Shown one piece after another: positions 1 through 8,830 of a DNA stretch of 64,000 bases. A program made the translations under genes and the position numbers. Origin of the DNA: Leptospira ognonensis (lineage in GTDB: Bacteria > Spirochaetota > Leptospiria > Leptospirales > Leptospiraceae); the NCBI RefSeq assembly GCF_004770745.1, contig NZ_RQGD01000002.1:1-64000 (forward strand), given 5' to 3'. The notes under the pieces were generated by a model, which did no database searches, was not told the origin of the DNA, and saw nothing but the letters and a program-made list of their open reading frames with translations. Every line of letters starts with the position of its first letter. Positions within the stretch are counted from its first letter, which is position 1.

Positions 1-85
1 AAGTTTCTCAAATTCTTGTAACAGTTTATCTTTAGGATAAGATTTTGTGCCGGAAAATTCCCAGCTATCTTCGAGAAGACGATCA
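1..85 (-). pseudogene. Inverted fragment of an M16-family peptidase gene
   Basis: Read on the minus strand, bases 99 to 1 form an open frame that includes RNDRLLEDSWEF and then FSGTKSYPKDKL. This is the stretch that, in M16-family (insulinase-like) proteins, precedes the segment encoded on the plus strand from about position 91. It has no start codon and a stop (TAA, plus positions 100-102) just upstream, so it is not a gene by itself. The simplest reading is a short inversion inside one M16 gene, with the right breakpoint somewhere in 60-95; a small palindrome TCTTCGAGAAGA lies there at 68-79. It runs off the left edge. An assembly error at this point would look the same. Confidence 0.65.
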
Positions 86-90
86 TTTCT

Positions 91-1128
91 TTGAGTTATT
101 TAAAAAAAGATGAAAAGAGAGTCATAGAGCTACTCACATCGTTTTGGACCGAATCGCAATTGGATGAAGATGTGATTTTGACCATGCGGGGACGACTAGC
201 CGACGAAATTAAAAGAAGAAACGATAATCCCACAAGCCTTGGAATGCGAAAGATAAAAGAACGCGTTCTAAAAGATACGATTTTGGCAAAAGTTTCATCA
301 CTTGATGGATTAAACGCCGTCACTACGCCCGAGCTAAAACAATTCCAAGATGAAATTTTCGCAGAGAAGAAACGGATTTTATTGTTAACAGGAGATGCTG
401 AAATTTCTAATTGGAAAAAATATTTATCCAATCTAAAGATTGGATCCGCAGAAATGCAAATCCCAGAAGAGCTCAGCTCGGAGCTTGTAAACAAAAACAT
501 TTCTGAATATAAATCGAAACATCTTCTTGTGGAAAAGGACGTCTCACAAGCATTTGTTGTGATGATGGGTAGTCTGCCTAAACATAATGATGCAGACTTT
601 TATGCCATACAAGTATTAAATTATATCATAGGTGGCGGTGGATTTAACTCTTATTATATGCGAGAAATTAGAAATAATCGAGGACTTGCATATTCTGCTG
701 GGAGTGCTGCTGACTTTCAGAAAGGATATGGCATTCTACATTTTTATGCTATGACCAAAACAGAATCTGTTCCTGAAGTCTTGAAGTTAATGCAAGAATT
801 GATCCAAATTGATTTTATTTCCAAATTGAAGGAGGAAGAGCTAACGCGTGCGAAGGTAGCCATTACAAATCAATTTGTATTTCTATTTGCTGATAGTAAG
901 AAGGTTTTGCAAAACGAGTTGAGGTTTCGCGATCACGAAATGCCAAAAGAATACCTATTACATTTCAGAGAGAATATAGAAAAAGTGTCTTTGGACGATT
1001 TGAAACGAGTGGGTAAAAAATATTTCGACCCTGCTAACCTTTCGGTTTTGGTTGTTGGCCCAAAGGCACTTGATTCCTCCTTAGGTAAACAATTCAAACT
1101 CATTCAGCCAGAAGATAGTGCGCTTTAA
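91..1128 (+). CDS. M16-family peptidase homologue, C-terminal part, 5' end disrupted
   Basis: The readable part resembles M16 (insulinase-like) zinc peptidases or their non-catalytic partners. Residues 1-100 cover the end of the first M16 domain (KRRNDNP about 41-47, then the LLLTGD strand). Residues about 140-330 are a second M16_C domain with GGGGFNSYY and the NNRGLAYSAGS signature. No HxxEH zinc motif is visible; if the gene ever had one it lies upstream. The TTG at 91 is only the first start-like codon in a frame closed by TAA at 19-21, so the protein cannot extend upstream in frame. The missing preceding segment is present on the opposite strand at 1-85. The stop overlaps the next start (TAATG), so the two genes were probably one operon. 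Likely broken, unless the junction is an assembly fault. Confidence 0.75.
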   Translation: MSYLKKDEKRVIELLTSFWTESQLDEDVILTMRGRLADEIKRRNDNPTSLGMRKIKERVLKDTILAKVSSLDGLNAVTTPELKQFQDEIFAEKKRILLLTGDAEISNWKKYLSNLKIGSAEMQIPEELSSELVNKNISEYKSKHLLVEKDVSQAFVVMMGSLPKHNDADFYAIQVLNYIIGGGGFNSYYMREIRNNRGLAYSAGSAADFQKGYGILHFYAMTKTESVPEVLKLMQELIQIDFISKLKEEELTRAKVAITNQFVFLFADSKKVLQNELRFRDHEMPKEYLLHFRENIEKVSLDDLKRVGKKYFDPANLSVLVVGPKALDSSLGKQFKLIQPEDSAL

Positions 1129-1964
1129 TGGCCAATGCCTTATTTGAACATAAAAATTGGAAGTTTGATGGGATTTCGGAGGGGGGCATACGTACCTCGA
1201 TTGCCTTTCCAGCTCTTGACCTTATGTTCGATTTTGGTAGTGTCAATCCTGACAAAATACATATCGGTCAAATCCTTCTAACCCATGCACATCTAGACCA
1301 CTCGGCGGGTATTCCATATTATGTTTCACAACGTTCTCTGAGAAAATTACCAAAGCCCAAAATTTATGTACCAAAAAGTTTAGAGGATAATCTCAATCAA
1401 GTTCTAAAATTATATTCTCTGATGGAAGATTTTCCTTATGAGTGTGAGGTGATCGGAGTAGACCACCACGAGACAATTCCATTGAAACCTGGATTCTTTT
1501 TTAAAGCCATACCTTCCTTTCACAGAATTCCTTCGCAAGGTTATACAATTTTTGAGACAAAAAGAAAATTAAAATTAGAATATGCAAACTTGGACCAAGC
1601 ATCCATTCGATCAATGAAAGACAAGGGTGAGGACCCGACAGAAGAGATCAAGAATCCAATTGTCTCTTTTTCTGGGGACACGAAAATTGAATTTTTATTG
1701 GAACATGAGGAAGTTCGTAAAAGCCAAATCCTTTTCATGGAATGTACGTATTATTGTGAAAAGCGTGGTGTTGAGAGGGCTAGAGAGTGGGGTCACACTC
1801 ACCTAGATGAAATTGCCGCACATGCTTCCTCTTTTGAAAATGAAGCTCTAGTTCTCATCCACCCATCAAAGCGTTATAGCTACCGGGAGTTACAGGAATG
1901 GATTGCTAAAAAATTGCCAGCCAGTCTCTTAGAAAGAACTCATTTGTTTATTCCTAAAAAGTAA
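1128..1964 (+). CDS. Metallo-beta-lactamase-fold hydrolase, RNase Z-like
   Basis: A 278-residue protein with the metallo-beta-lactamase fold. The zinc motif HAHLDH is at residues 53-58, a later Asp lies in SFSGDTK, and further candidate ligands are in GHTHLDE and IHPSKRYS near the C-terminus. This arrangement resembles tRNase Z and related long-form MBL hydrolases more than beta-lactamases. A role in tRNA 3' end processing is possible but not shown by sequence alone; many leptospiral members are annotated only as MBL-fold hydrolases. The start ATG overlaps the stop of the upstream M16 gene by one base, and the O-methyltransferase follows six bases after the stop, so the three are probably co-transcribed. 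Confidence 0.85.
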   Translation: MANALFEHKNWKFDGISEGGIRTSIAFPALDLMFDFGSVNPDKIHIGQILLTHAHLDHSAGIPYYVSQRSLRKLPKPKIYVPKSLEDNLNQVLKLYSLMEDFPYECEVIGVDHHETIPLKPGFFFKAIPSFHRIPSQGYTIFETKRKLKLEYANLDQASIRSMKDKGEDPTEEIKNPIVSFSGDTKIEFLLEHEEVRKSQILFMECTYYCEKRGVERAREWGHTHLDEIAAHASSFENEALVLIHPSKRYSYRELQEWIAKKLPASLLERTHLFIPKK

Positions 1965-1970
1965 ATCCGA

Positions 1971-2624
1971 ATGAAAGAACGTACATCCGTATTTGCTGGA
2001 ACGATAGAGAGTTACATCGATGACGAACTCGTTTATAGACCACATCCTTTATTTTTGGAGATGGAAGCCTTTGCGAAAGAAAAGTTTATTCCCATTGTCA
2101 CAGCGGCAACGGGAGCGGTTTTGAAATCGCTGTTTAAAAGCTGGCAAGTAAATAAAATTTGGGAACTGGGTACAGGTATAGGCTATTCGACTTTATGGAT
2201 TGCTCTAGGTTCACCTAACTCTGAAATCATTACAGTCGATCGTAATGAAAATCAAGCCTCCATTTTGGACCGATATGCATTAGAAATCCTGGGTGAGAAG
2301 AAAATTCCCATTAGGCGGATCTCTTCCTGGATTTTGGATTATATGTATGCAAACGTTTCTGAATGGGTGGATGCAGATGTCTTTTTCATTGATTGCGACA
2401 AGGTTACCTATCCTGAACTTTGGGATCTGATTTCGCATCATGCCAAACCCGGTGCGCGCATTTTATACGATAATGTACTATGGCACGGACGACTTATGGA
2501 TCCGACCTTCCAAAAACCTTCCGATTTGGCTGTTCGTTCTCTTTGGGATCGCGTGAAAAAATCAGGCTTTGAGTATACTCTCTTTCCTGTAGGAGATGGC
2601 ATCCTGCTCGCAGAAAAGAGATAA
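1971..2624 (+). CDS. Class I SAM-dependent O-methyltransferase
   Basis: A 217-residue protein of the O-methyltransferase family 3 (catechol/caffeoyl-CoA OMT-like). The SAM-binding motif I is ELGTGIGYSTLW at about residues 65-76, followed by the acidic strand end TVDRNE. FFIDCDKVTYPELWD around residue 136 and the YDNVLWHGR segment are the usual metal and substrate region of this family, where Asp and Asn coordinate a divalent cation. The N-terminal helix with the HPLFLEMEAFA pattern also fits. Its substrate cannot be read from the sequence. It follows the MBL hydrolase gene closely; the next gene begins 67 bases later. Confidence 0.88.
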   Translation: MKERTSVFAGTIESYIDDELVYRPHPLFLEMEAFAKEKFIPIVTAATGAVLKSLFKSWQVNKIWELGTGIGYSTLWIALGSPNSEIITVDRNENQASILDRYALEILGEKKIPIRRISSWILDYMYANVSEWVDADVFFIDCDKVTYPELWDLISHHAKPGARILYDNVLWHGRLMDPTFQKPSDLAVRSLWDRVKKSGFEYTLFPVGDGILLAEKR

Positions 2625-2691
2625 AAAATAGTAGTCAGACAGGCTTGTCTTCCAGCTAATAGGAAGATATTTTAGGAGACTTCCCAGCATC

Positions 2692-3450
2692 ATGAAACAT
2701 ATTTTTTTACTATTTTTTCTTATAGCAAACTTTGTCGCTCTTACCGCTCAAAATGCTCCCGCATCTTCTCCAGATAGAGGAAAAGAATCCTATGAAGAGA
2801 TTGAAAAGCTCGATCAAGGCTCAAATTTAGAAAGAAAACAATACAAAGAAATTTCCGAAAAAAATAGAGAACGCATTGTGAATGGTCTGAAACTACTTAC
2901 CATTATCTCAGCTAACTTTGGTGAGGAAGTCCCTGAGTCGAAGACAGCCCAGGAAACTCTTCGGAAAGATTACCAAATCGCTCTGAGATACTACTATCGA
3001 AATGCATACATTCTCTCGGGGAAAAGTGTTCAAAAAGTTGAAAAAGACTTAACTGAGATGCTTTCAAAATTTGCAAAGGTCTACGATGCAAAAGTACAAA
3101 CTTTACTTTCTGATTGTGCTGATGCGATTACAGAAACAGAACAGACTCAGCTCATAGGGGATTCTCAGGAGAGCGGAAAACCTCCTCAGGGCAATTTCGT
3201 CGATATCTCAGAAGCTGCTCATAAATTGAAAATTGCGTACTTTCAGTTAAATTTGGCGCTTGAAATGGTTCGAGACAATCGACCCTATGAAGCTTTGATT
3301 CATTATCGAATCTCTAAAGATTATGGTATCAAAATACTTATGGATTTAAAAGGCACAGAGGCAGATAAAAAAGCCATCAGTGATAAGTTTGCTAAAGATC
3401 TTGCCGACAATCGAAATCTCATCAGCGGACAAGCCGCTCCCGCGAAATAA
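2692..3450 (+). CDS. Secreted protein of unknown function, Leptospira type
   Basis: I do not recognise a family with known function. The 252-residue product starts with a clear signal peptide (a lysine, then a long hydrophobic run ending near TAQ at residue 20), with no lipobox cysteine, so it should be exported to the periplasm or beyond. The mature part is charged and mostly helical, including a stretch around residues 95-150 with alternating Lys/Glu typical of helical bundles. Two cysteine-free blocks resembling a TPR-like helix pair are near KLKIAYFQLNLALEMV and YEALIHYRISKDYG (about 180-220). It is separated from the following amidase gene by a perfect palindrome that could terminate transcription. 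Confidence 0.7.
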   Translation: MKHIFLLFFLIANFVALTAQNAPASSPDRGKESYEEIEKLDQGSNLERKQYKEISEKNRERIVNGLKLLTIISANFGEEVPESKTAQETLRKDYQIALRYYYRNAYILSGKSVQKVEKDLTEMLSKFAKVYDAKVQTLLSDCADAITETEQTQLIGDSQESGKPPQGNFVDISEAAHKLKIAYFQLNLALEMVRDNRPYEALIHYRISKDYGIKILMDLKGTEADKKAISDKFAKDLADNRNLISGQAAPAK

Positions 3451-3462
3451 ACGAAAACAACT

Positions 3463-3486
3463 CAAGGAATATATTCCTTGGGTTTT
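3463..3486 (+). terminator. Palindrome between the secreted-protein gene and the amidase gene
   Basis: CAAGGAATATATTCCTTG at 3463-3480 is a perfect 18-base palindrome that can fold with a four-base loop, followed by GGTTTTCT. It sits 12 bases after the stop at 3450 and ends 10 bases before the amidase ATG. The T-run is short, so it is either a weak intrinsic terminator or an operator or leader hairpin that could occlude translation of the amidase gene. Confidence 0.5.
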
Positions 3487-3490
3487 CTAA

Positions 3491-4819
3491 ATGATCCATC
3501 GCCTATTTACTATTTTTGTATTTCTATTAAATACAGTTTTATTCTCTCATCCTACCTACACGGTTGTCGTGGATCCAGGGCATGGTGGTGTCGCCAAAGA
3601 ACCGATGAGCGTTTATGGAGATAAATACGATACCATCACGCAATCGTATTTGGAAAAATACAAACAAGGTACTGAACATGGGTCTCACACAGAACGAGAA
3701 ATAGTTCTTGGTCTTGCAAGAGAGGTTCAAAAGGTTCTAAAACTAACGGAAACGGAAGAGGGATTTGAAAAGTTTACGGAATATCTGAAAAAATTTTCAT
3801 CGAGCAAATCGTTTCCTCGGATCGTGTTGAATGGTCACCTAACACGAAACTCAAGTTTTGAATTGGATCCACAATCGGAAGACGTGAACGCACCATACCG
3901 CCTTTATGATTTTCCAAATCCCAAAACTTCGGAAAGAACGAAAGGTCGCCTTTCCTATATCAATTCTTTAAAACCGCATTTGGTTTTATCCCTTCACTTA
4001 AATCCTGCTGGGAAAGGGCAAGTGGGAGGAATGGCAGCCGTACTGACTCCAGGGTATGCCACATTTAAAATTTTAAAAGATATCTCGGATGGTAAAAAGA
4101 AACCCAAAGCGTTTTTAAACTCTCCATGGTCCGACTGGCTAGTGTTTGCTGGAGGCTGGTCAAAGCTAGAAAATGCGATGACGGATGCTTGGATTTATTT
4201 CCATGGGTATTGGGCTGATAAATCTGGAAAAAAGGCTGATCTCTCAAAATTTGAAGGATACCGCCAAAACATGGTTACATGGCGTTATGCGGACAAACGA
4301 GGATGGGAAAATTTACTGAAAGCAAACTCCCAAGGCCCGTATTCAAAATCTCATGCTGGCTTCCGTGCGGAAGGCAGTTTTTGGGAAAGGGAACAAAGTA
4401 AAAAAGAAATTTGGCGGAGAGAAGGCGGTAGGGAAGGATTTGGCGGAGACAATCACTATGTTACCTCGGAGCTTATGCGTTTTGTACAATATGGAGTTCG
4501 CGAACAGCTGCAGAACAAGAAAGGAGAGTATCCAGAAATGGGACCCATCCAAAAGCCATATATCTCAACCTATAGCTTACCGACCTATACAAATGCAATT
4601 TGTGCGTTCATCGAAATCGGCTACATCAATAGAAAACGAGATATCAAGATTTTAACAGAACATAAAAAAGAGACGGCTATTTCTCTCGCAGTTGGTATTT
4701 ATTCATTGTTTGTTGGCCTCGAAATGAAAAAGCCAAAAATGATGCCAGTGATCCCAAAAGGAAAACCTGTAAATTGGGAACGGTATGGTAAATATTTTGA
4801 AGAAGCAGAATCACCATGA
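3491..4819 (+). CDS. N-acetylmuramoyl-L-alanine amidase (Amidase_3)
   Basis: A 442-residue secreted peptidoglycan amidase. A signal peptide covers about residues 1-20 and is followed at once by TVVVDPGHGG, whose His31 is the first zinc ligand of the Amidase_3 fold. HTEREIVLGLA carries the next Glu ligand, LVLSLHLNP the second His, and FIEIGYINRKRD near the C-terminus the catalytic Glu, in the family order. The protein is about twice the length of the bare domain because of a large insertion between the second His and the last Glu, rich in Trp, Lys and Gly. It would cleave the amide between MurNAc and L-Ala during cell separation or wall turnover. Its last four bases (ATGA) overlap the start of the next gene. 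Confidence 0.88.
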   Translation: MIHRLFTIFVFLLNTVLFSHPTYTVVVDPGHGGVAKEPMSVYGDKYDTITQSYLEKYKQGTEHGSHTEREIVLGLAREVQKVLKLTETEEGFEKFTEYLKKFSSSKSFPRIVLNGHLTRNSSFELDPQSEDVNAPYRLYDFPNPKTSERTKGRLSYINSLKPHLVLSLHLNPAGKGQVGGMAAVLTPGYATFKILKDISDGKKKPKAFLNSPWSDWLVFAGGWSKLENAMTDAWIYFHGYWADKSGKKADLSKFEGYRQNMVTWRYADKRGWENLLKANSQGPYSKSHAGFRAEGSFWEREQSKKEIWRREGGREGFGGDNHYVTSELMRFVQYGVREQLQNKKGEYPEMGPIQKPYISTYSLPTYTNAICAFIEIGYINRKRDIKILTEHKKETAISLAVGIYSLFVGLEMKKPKMMPVIPKGKPVNWERYGKYFEEAESP

Positions 4820-5583
4820 CAGTAGAGAAAAAAATTGTAAATCATCCTCTTTTTCCGAAAGTAATCGCAGCCTACCAGCAATCACTCATTAAACGATATT
4901 CTAGTGAATCGCTTCTAGCCTATCCTCAGTTTCAGAGCATTCCCAGAGAAACTATTGAGCTACTCATTCAATTCTTTCTTGGTGCTTTGTACCCTGAATT
5001 TGAAAACAGGATAAAATTGGATGCTGCCTTTCGTGCATTGGCGGGATTTGTTTACCATCCGTCCAAATTATGGGGCATTCTTGGAAATTTAGCGGCTTCT
5101 CTTTTTCGATTTGGAAAACACTTTCCCGCAGCATTGAAAGCAGGACTTGCCGCCTTGCATGCCTATGTTACTGCTCATAAATTTGAAGAAATTTTAATTC
5201 GGGAAACTGACGCCGAAGCACTGCTTGGTGATCCATTTCAGACGGAAGATGGTTTTATAAAAATACTGGCACGCATTCCACAGAAAGATGCGGATGCGTT
5301 CCGTGAAGACATCGGAAGGCTGTTTCGGATCTTTACCGACCAGGTGCTCGTGGACAAGATCATTCTCATCATGGAAGACGTATTAAAAAAGATGCAGGCA
5401 AAGGGATTCATTTATACCCAGGACGATCACCGTGCGATTGAACTTGGAATCAGTATATTGAAACAGGGAAGGTTTATTTTTGATGCCCTTTCTATGAGTG
5501 AGATGAATCTCATCATAGAGGCGATTGACACAGTAGAGAAGGATTTTTTTCTAAAAGCAAAGGAAACAACAAGACTGAACTAA
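4816..5583 (+). CDS. Conserved protein of unknown function coupled to the amidase gene
   Basis: A 255-residue protein with no family that I recognise. It has no signal peptide and looks entirely helical, with two moderately hydrophobic helices around residues 75-115 (LAGFVYHPSKLWGILGNLAASLFRF and following) that might sit against a membrane but are not obvious transmembrane spans. The C-terminal half is a regular amphipathic pattern. Its ATG overlaps the amidase stop (ATGA), so the two are translationally coupled, suggesting related work at the cell envelope. It ends eight bases from the 3' end of the oppositely oriented tRNA gene. Function is inferred only from position. Confidence 0.7.
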   Translation: MTVEKKIVNHPLFPKVIAAYQQSLIKRYSSESLLAYPQFQSIPRETIELLIQFFLGALYPEFENRIKLDAAFRALAGFVYHPSKLWGILGNLAASLFRFGKHFPAALKAGLAALHAYVTAHKFEEILIRETDAEALLGDPFQTEDGFIKILARIPQKDADAFREDIGRLFRIFTDQVLVDKIILIMEDVLKKMQAKGFIYTQDDHRAIELGISILKQGRFIFDALSMSEMNLIIEAIDTVEKDFFLKAKETTRLN

Positions 5584-5591
5584 ATTCACTT

Positions 5592-5678
<87 letters not shown>

Positions 5679-5686
5679 AAATCAGT

Positions 5687-6091
5687 TTAGTCTTCTGCTT
5701 CTATATATTTACCTTTTCCGCGAGCCACTATTTTGCCGATCTCATTTTCGATCTCAGCACGATTCTCGATGATTTTTTTGTTTTTCTTCACAAACCATCC
5801 TCGTAAATGGAGAGGTTCGTTCACTTTGGCAGGTTGCAAAAATCGAATGGTGAGCTCACCAGTAGTTGTTTCAAAATTCATGGCTTCATTGATTTTCATC
5901 ATGATTTCATCAAGGATCGTTGAAATGATGCCTGGATGGATTTGATCCGGTAAGCCTTGGTATTTGTCAGGGCAAGTGTAATCACCGAATGCCGTTTTTG
6001 TGTCTTCATCGAAGGTGATTTTCAACTGCAAACCGTCTCCATTGTCTGGACTGGAGGCAAAGCTGAGATTTTTCTTGGCAACGGATTTCAT
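5687..6091 (-). CDS. Hotdog-fold thioesterase (PaaI/4HBT family)
   Basis: A 134-residue single-domain hotdog protein, the normal length for PaaI-like acyl-CoA thioesterases. The core helix motif is [17 protein letters not shown] (about residues 51-67), where the H-G and following Asp/Glu-containing helix form the active site in this family. The strand [23 protein letters not shown] is the usual second half of the fold. It probably hydrolyses an acyl-CoA, but the substrate is not readable. It lies directly upstream of the tRNA-Leu gene on the same strand and is divergent from the large gene at 6255. Confidence 0.85.
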   Translation of the reverse strand: MKSVAKKNLSFASSPDNGDGLQLKITFDEDTKTAFGDYTCPDKYQGLPDQIHPGIISTILDEIMMKINEAMNFETTTGELTIRFLQPAKVNEPLHLRGWFVKKNKKIIENRAEIENEIGKIVARGKGKYIEAED

Positions 6092-6254
6092 GCCACCATA
6101 ACAAGAAAAAAAACTCTACCTGTCAAGCATAAAACGGGCTAATGGTCATTTTGCCGTGTTTTGGGGCTAGAAACCCCTTGTTTTTGCCATTCACAAGAAT
6201 ATATCTCAATTCTTAGGTCAAAATCCTCGAAAATAGAAAAGGTATCCATTTCAA

Positions 6255-8765
6255 ATGATCACAACCCTTATGATGTTACTTGGCTTGTCTGGTGCGGGGG
6301 CGGGCCTATACAATGTGATCAAATCTCCTTCGGATGGAGGCGGATCCGAGGAAGACCCGAGACCTAGTTCTAGGAAAAGGCGCGGACGTGGAGGAGATAC
6401 AAATCCAAGTCCTCCCGATAAAAAACAGTCGAAAAACAAGGATGCTGGCAAGCCAAGTCCTCCTCCCGAATGGGGTGGGCGTGGGGAAGAGTTGCCATTT
6501 AACACGCCTAAGCCTGAAGGCGGGAGAATGCCCAGAGGGGATGCACGTCCCTTGCCAGAAGGATTTCCTAACTTAGAGGACTGGACCAAAGAGGAAGAGG
6601 AGGATCCTTCGGATAGAAAGTCATCTCGAAAGCGAAATCGGAAGCCAGAGTCGGAGCCTGCTTCTCTCGCTGAGATTCCGTTAGGTGATTTCGGAGAAGA
6701 CGCAGAAGAATCAGAAAGTTCACAGGCTGGTTCAGGGAAGACTAGGGGGGGCACGCCCGACTTATCGTTTAGTGCAGATGATATCATTTCAAAAAACTCA
6801 AAGTATTCTTTTCATCGAAGACCGCTCTTAAATGCGGAGGCTTTGCTCGAAAAAAATAATTTTGAAGAAGCAATGGAAATCTTTCAGCGGACGGGAGATC
6901 GGATCCCCGATGCGGATATTAAAAATAAAATCCAACAGAATATTTCCGACATTGAGAACTTCATTGAAGACGTAGGCGACGGGGGTCTTCCGGAGCGAGT
7001 GAGTTCGAAGCCTACAGAACCAAATACCCGGCCAAACACAGGCATGCTTCCGACGGATGGAGATAGCGGGTACCAAGATTTTGTCAGTGCCATGAAGCAA
7101 GTGGCGGAAGTTTTTGCTGAATCGATTTCAAAGGCAATCCAGTATGCACAAGCGGCAGGCGCGAGCCAGACAAATCCTCCTTCCACGGAAGCGAAGCCGT
7201 TTCCAGATACGGCTCCGGAAACTCCTTCAAAATTGCCCACTCTCGAAGGTCAGAGTCGAATGCCAGAAACACTTCCGCCTCCGGGAAATGTTGGTGCTGA
7301 TTTTTTACACCCAGTTATTTATCAATTCTTAAAAGACTCACCGCCACTACCAGGTTATGCGGGAATTGATCCGAAAGAAGAAAAACAAAACTACGAAAGT
7401 TTAATTAAATCCTTAAACCAAGGCTTACTTTCTCCGCCGCAGACGGGTGTACCTTTTCCTCAAGCCGGTGCCAATCTGCCAGGCATTGTGGGTCCTTTTT
7501 ATTTACCAAATCCAGACCAGCTAAAAGGAGATCTGTCTTCGTTATCCGAAGCGCTCCATGAAGCAACTGATAGTGCGAAAAGTTTAGCTGACATTGCAAG
7601 CGAGCTAGAAAAAGCGAAGGGTGAGATCAAAGAAAAAGAGATCTCGGATTTAGATTTACCAGAAGATACTTTCTTCTCTGATGAATGGCAAAACTTTCGT
7701 GGCCTTCCTCTCGTTGACCGCCGGCTCGGTGGAGAGAGACGAAAGAATGCCGACAGAAGGGAAAATAAAGCAGGTCGAAAAGACAGAAGGTCTGGCACTG
7801 ATCGAAGAAAAGTAGATAGGTTTAAAGAGAGGGAAAACTATCTTAAAGACAAGGCACTTGAAAAATTAGAGGAATCCGCCAAACGAGCACAAACGTTAGC
7901 CCCACCATCGCTCAATGACCTCTTAAAGCCTTACTTTCCGCCGATGCCGGAGAGACTGAATCTTCCTGAAGGAAGGGACAAAAGAGAAAAGCCTGAAGAA
8001 GAAAAGCCTGAAGAGTGGATCGAAGGCGATCCAGAGTGGTTTGATAAGACGACCGATGCCCTGAGAAAAGAGTTGAGTCTACCTGAGCCTGTTGATCCTC
8101 ACGCGCCGAGGATGGACATGCCGCTCATTGGTCTGCCAGATGCCATTGATCCAGCTAGAGCGAAGTCAGAAACCATCATTGAGACGGATGACCCGATCCA
8201 AGTGGAGCTTATGGCTAGGGCTCAGGAAGATTCTCTCAAGATTGGGCTGCCTGACCCGGAAGAGGCATTTCGTGATCGTGTCGTTAAAAAAGAGGAGGAC
8301 TTAACTGAGCTTGACGAGGAGCCAGAGCTCGACACAGAGCCTCCTGAAATTGAAATCGTAGATGGCGAGTTAGGCGAAATATCAGAAGCTAAAGACACTC
8401 CTGATGAGATGGCTAAAAAGATGGAGGAGGAGCCAGAAAAGATCATTCATGGCGTTCTCGAATTAAAGCCTCCCGAAGCTGATGATGCTCCATTTTTAAC
8501 GCTTACTTACGATTTCGGAAAGATCCCGCATGCATTTCGTTTGTCCAAGAATTATTCCATTATGGAATATTCTTACTATAAATACAAACCAATGTTAATG
8601 AAAGCACAAGAGTTTGCCCGTCGAAAGATGCTTAAAAATGCCCTCAACTATTACCGCGTGATTAAATCGCAAAACATTCCTCCAGAACTTCGGAAGATGA
8701 TCAATCGAAACATCCGAGACATTACAGAATTTATGGAAAAATTTCTTATGGCAAAAGGTGGCTAA
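6255..8765 (+). CDS. 836-residue N-anchored Pro/acidic-rich protein with duplicated helical module
   Basis: I do not recognise the family. The N-terminus has one hydrophobic segment (residues 1-21) that looks like a membrane anchor. After it come long low-complexity regions rich in Pro, Gly, Glu, Asp, Lys and Arg. A helical module at about 180-238 (LEKNNFEEAMEIFQRTGDRIP, then KNKIQQNISDIENFIED) recurs at the C-terminus, about 765-834 (RRKMLKNALNYYRVIKSQNIP, then RKMINRNIRDITEFMEKFL); both look like a TPR-like hairpin plus a closing helix. Residues 488-520 hold a tandem basic array of DRR/ERR units. The DNA is visibly richer in G and C than its neighbours, which explains the long shadow frames on the other strand. 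It may be a scaffold spanning the periplasm. The regulator gene at 8831 follows and is probably co-transcribed. Confidence 0.75.
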   Translation: MITTLMMLLGLSGAGAGLYNVIKSPSDGGGSEEDPRPSSRKRRGRGGDTNPSPPDKKQSKNKDAGKPSPPPEWGGRGEELPFNTPKPEGGRMPRGDARPLPEGFPNLEDWTKEEEEDPSDRKSSRKRNRKPESEPASLAEIPLGDFGEDAEESESSQAGSGKTRGGTPDLSFSADDIISKNSKYSFHRRPLLNAEALLEKNNFEEAMEIFQRTGDRIPDADIKNKIQQNISDIENFIEDVGDGGLPERVSSKPTEPNTRPNTGMLPTDGDSGYQDFVSAMKQVAEVFAESISKAIQYAQAAGASQTNPPSTEAKPFPDTAPETPSKLPTLEGQSRMPETLPPPGNVGADFLHPVIYQFLKDSPPLPGYAGIDPKEEKQNYESLIKSLNQGLLSPPQTGVPFPQAGANLPGIVGPFYLPNPDQLKGDLSSLSEALHEATDSAKSLADIASELEKAKGEIKEKEISDLDLPEDTFFSDEWQNFRGLPLVDRRLGGERRKNADRRENKAGRKDRRSGTDRRKVDRFKERENYLKDKALEKLEESAKRAQTLAPPSLNDLLKPYFPPMPERLNLPEGRDKREKPEEEKPEEWIEGDPEWFDKTTDALRKELSLPEPVDPHAPRMDMPLIGLPDAIDPARAKSETIIETDDPIQVELMARAQEDSLKIGLPDPEEAFRDRVVKKEEDLTELDEEPELDTEPPEIEIVDGELGEISEAKDTPDEMAKKMEEEPEKIIHGVLELKPPEADDAPFLTLTYDFGKIPHAFRLSKNYSIMEYSYYKYKPMLMKAQEFARRKMLKNALNYYRVIKSQNIPPELRKMINRNIRDITEFMEKFLMAKGG

Positions 8766-8830
8766 ATGAGATCCTTTATTCGTAATATTGATTTGACTGA
8801 ATTAAAAATGAATTTTTGGATTCAAAAGTA

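Noticed and set aside
6163..6185. GGGG-CTAGAAA-CCCC followed by TTGTTTTT between the thioesterase and the 836-residue protein genes
   Set aside because: It resembles a terminator but lies between divergent genes, where no transcript should end on the plus strand. The stem is only four pairs, so it was not called.
6251..6787. 178-residue open frame on the minus strand opposite the 836-residue protein
   Set aside because: It is Ser/Pro/Gly-rich and arises from the G+C-rich codons of the plus gene. It has no family match and no separate promoter; the plus frame has a coherent anchor and helical modules.
7711..7830. Tandem DRR/ERR codons as a DNA repeat or CRISPR-like array
   Set aside because: The repeat is at protein level only; the DNA units vary and spacers are absent.
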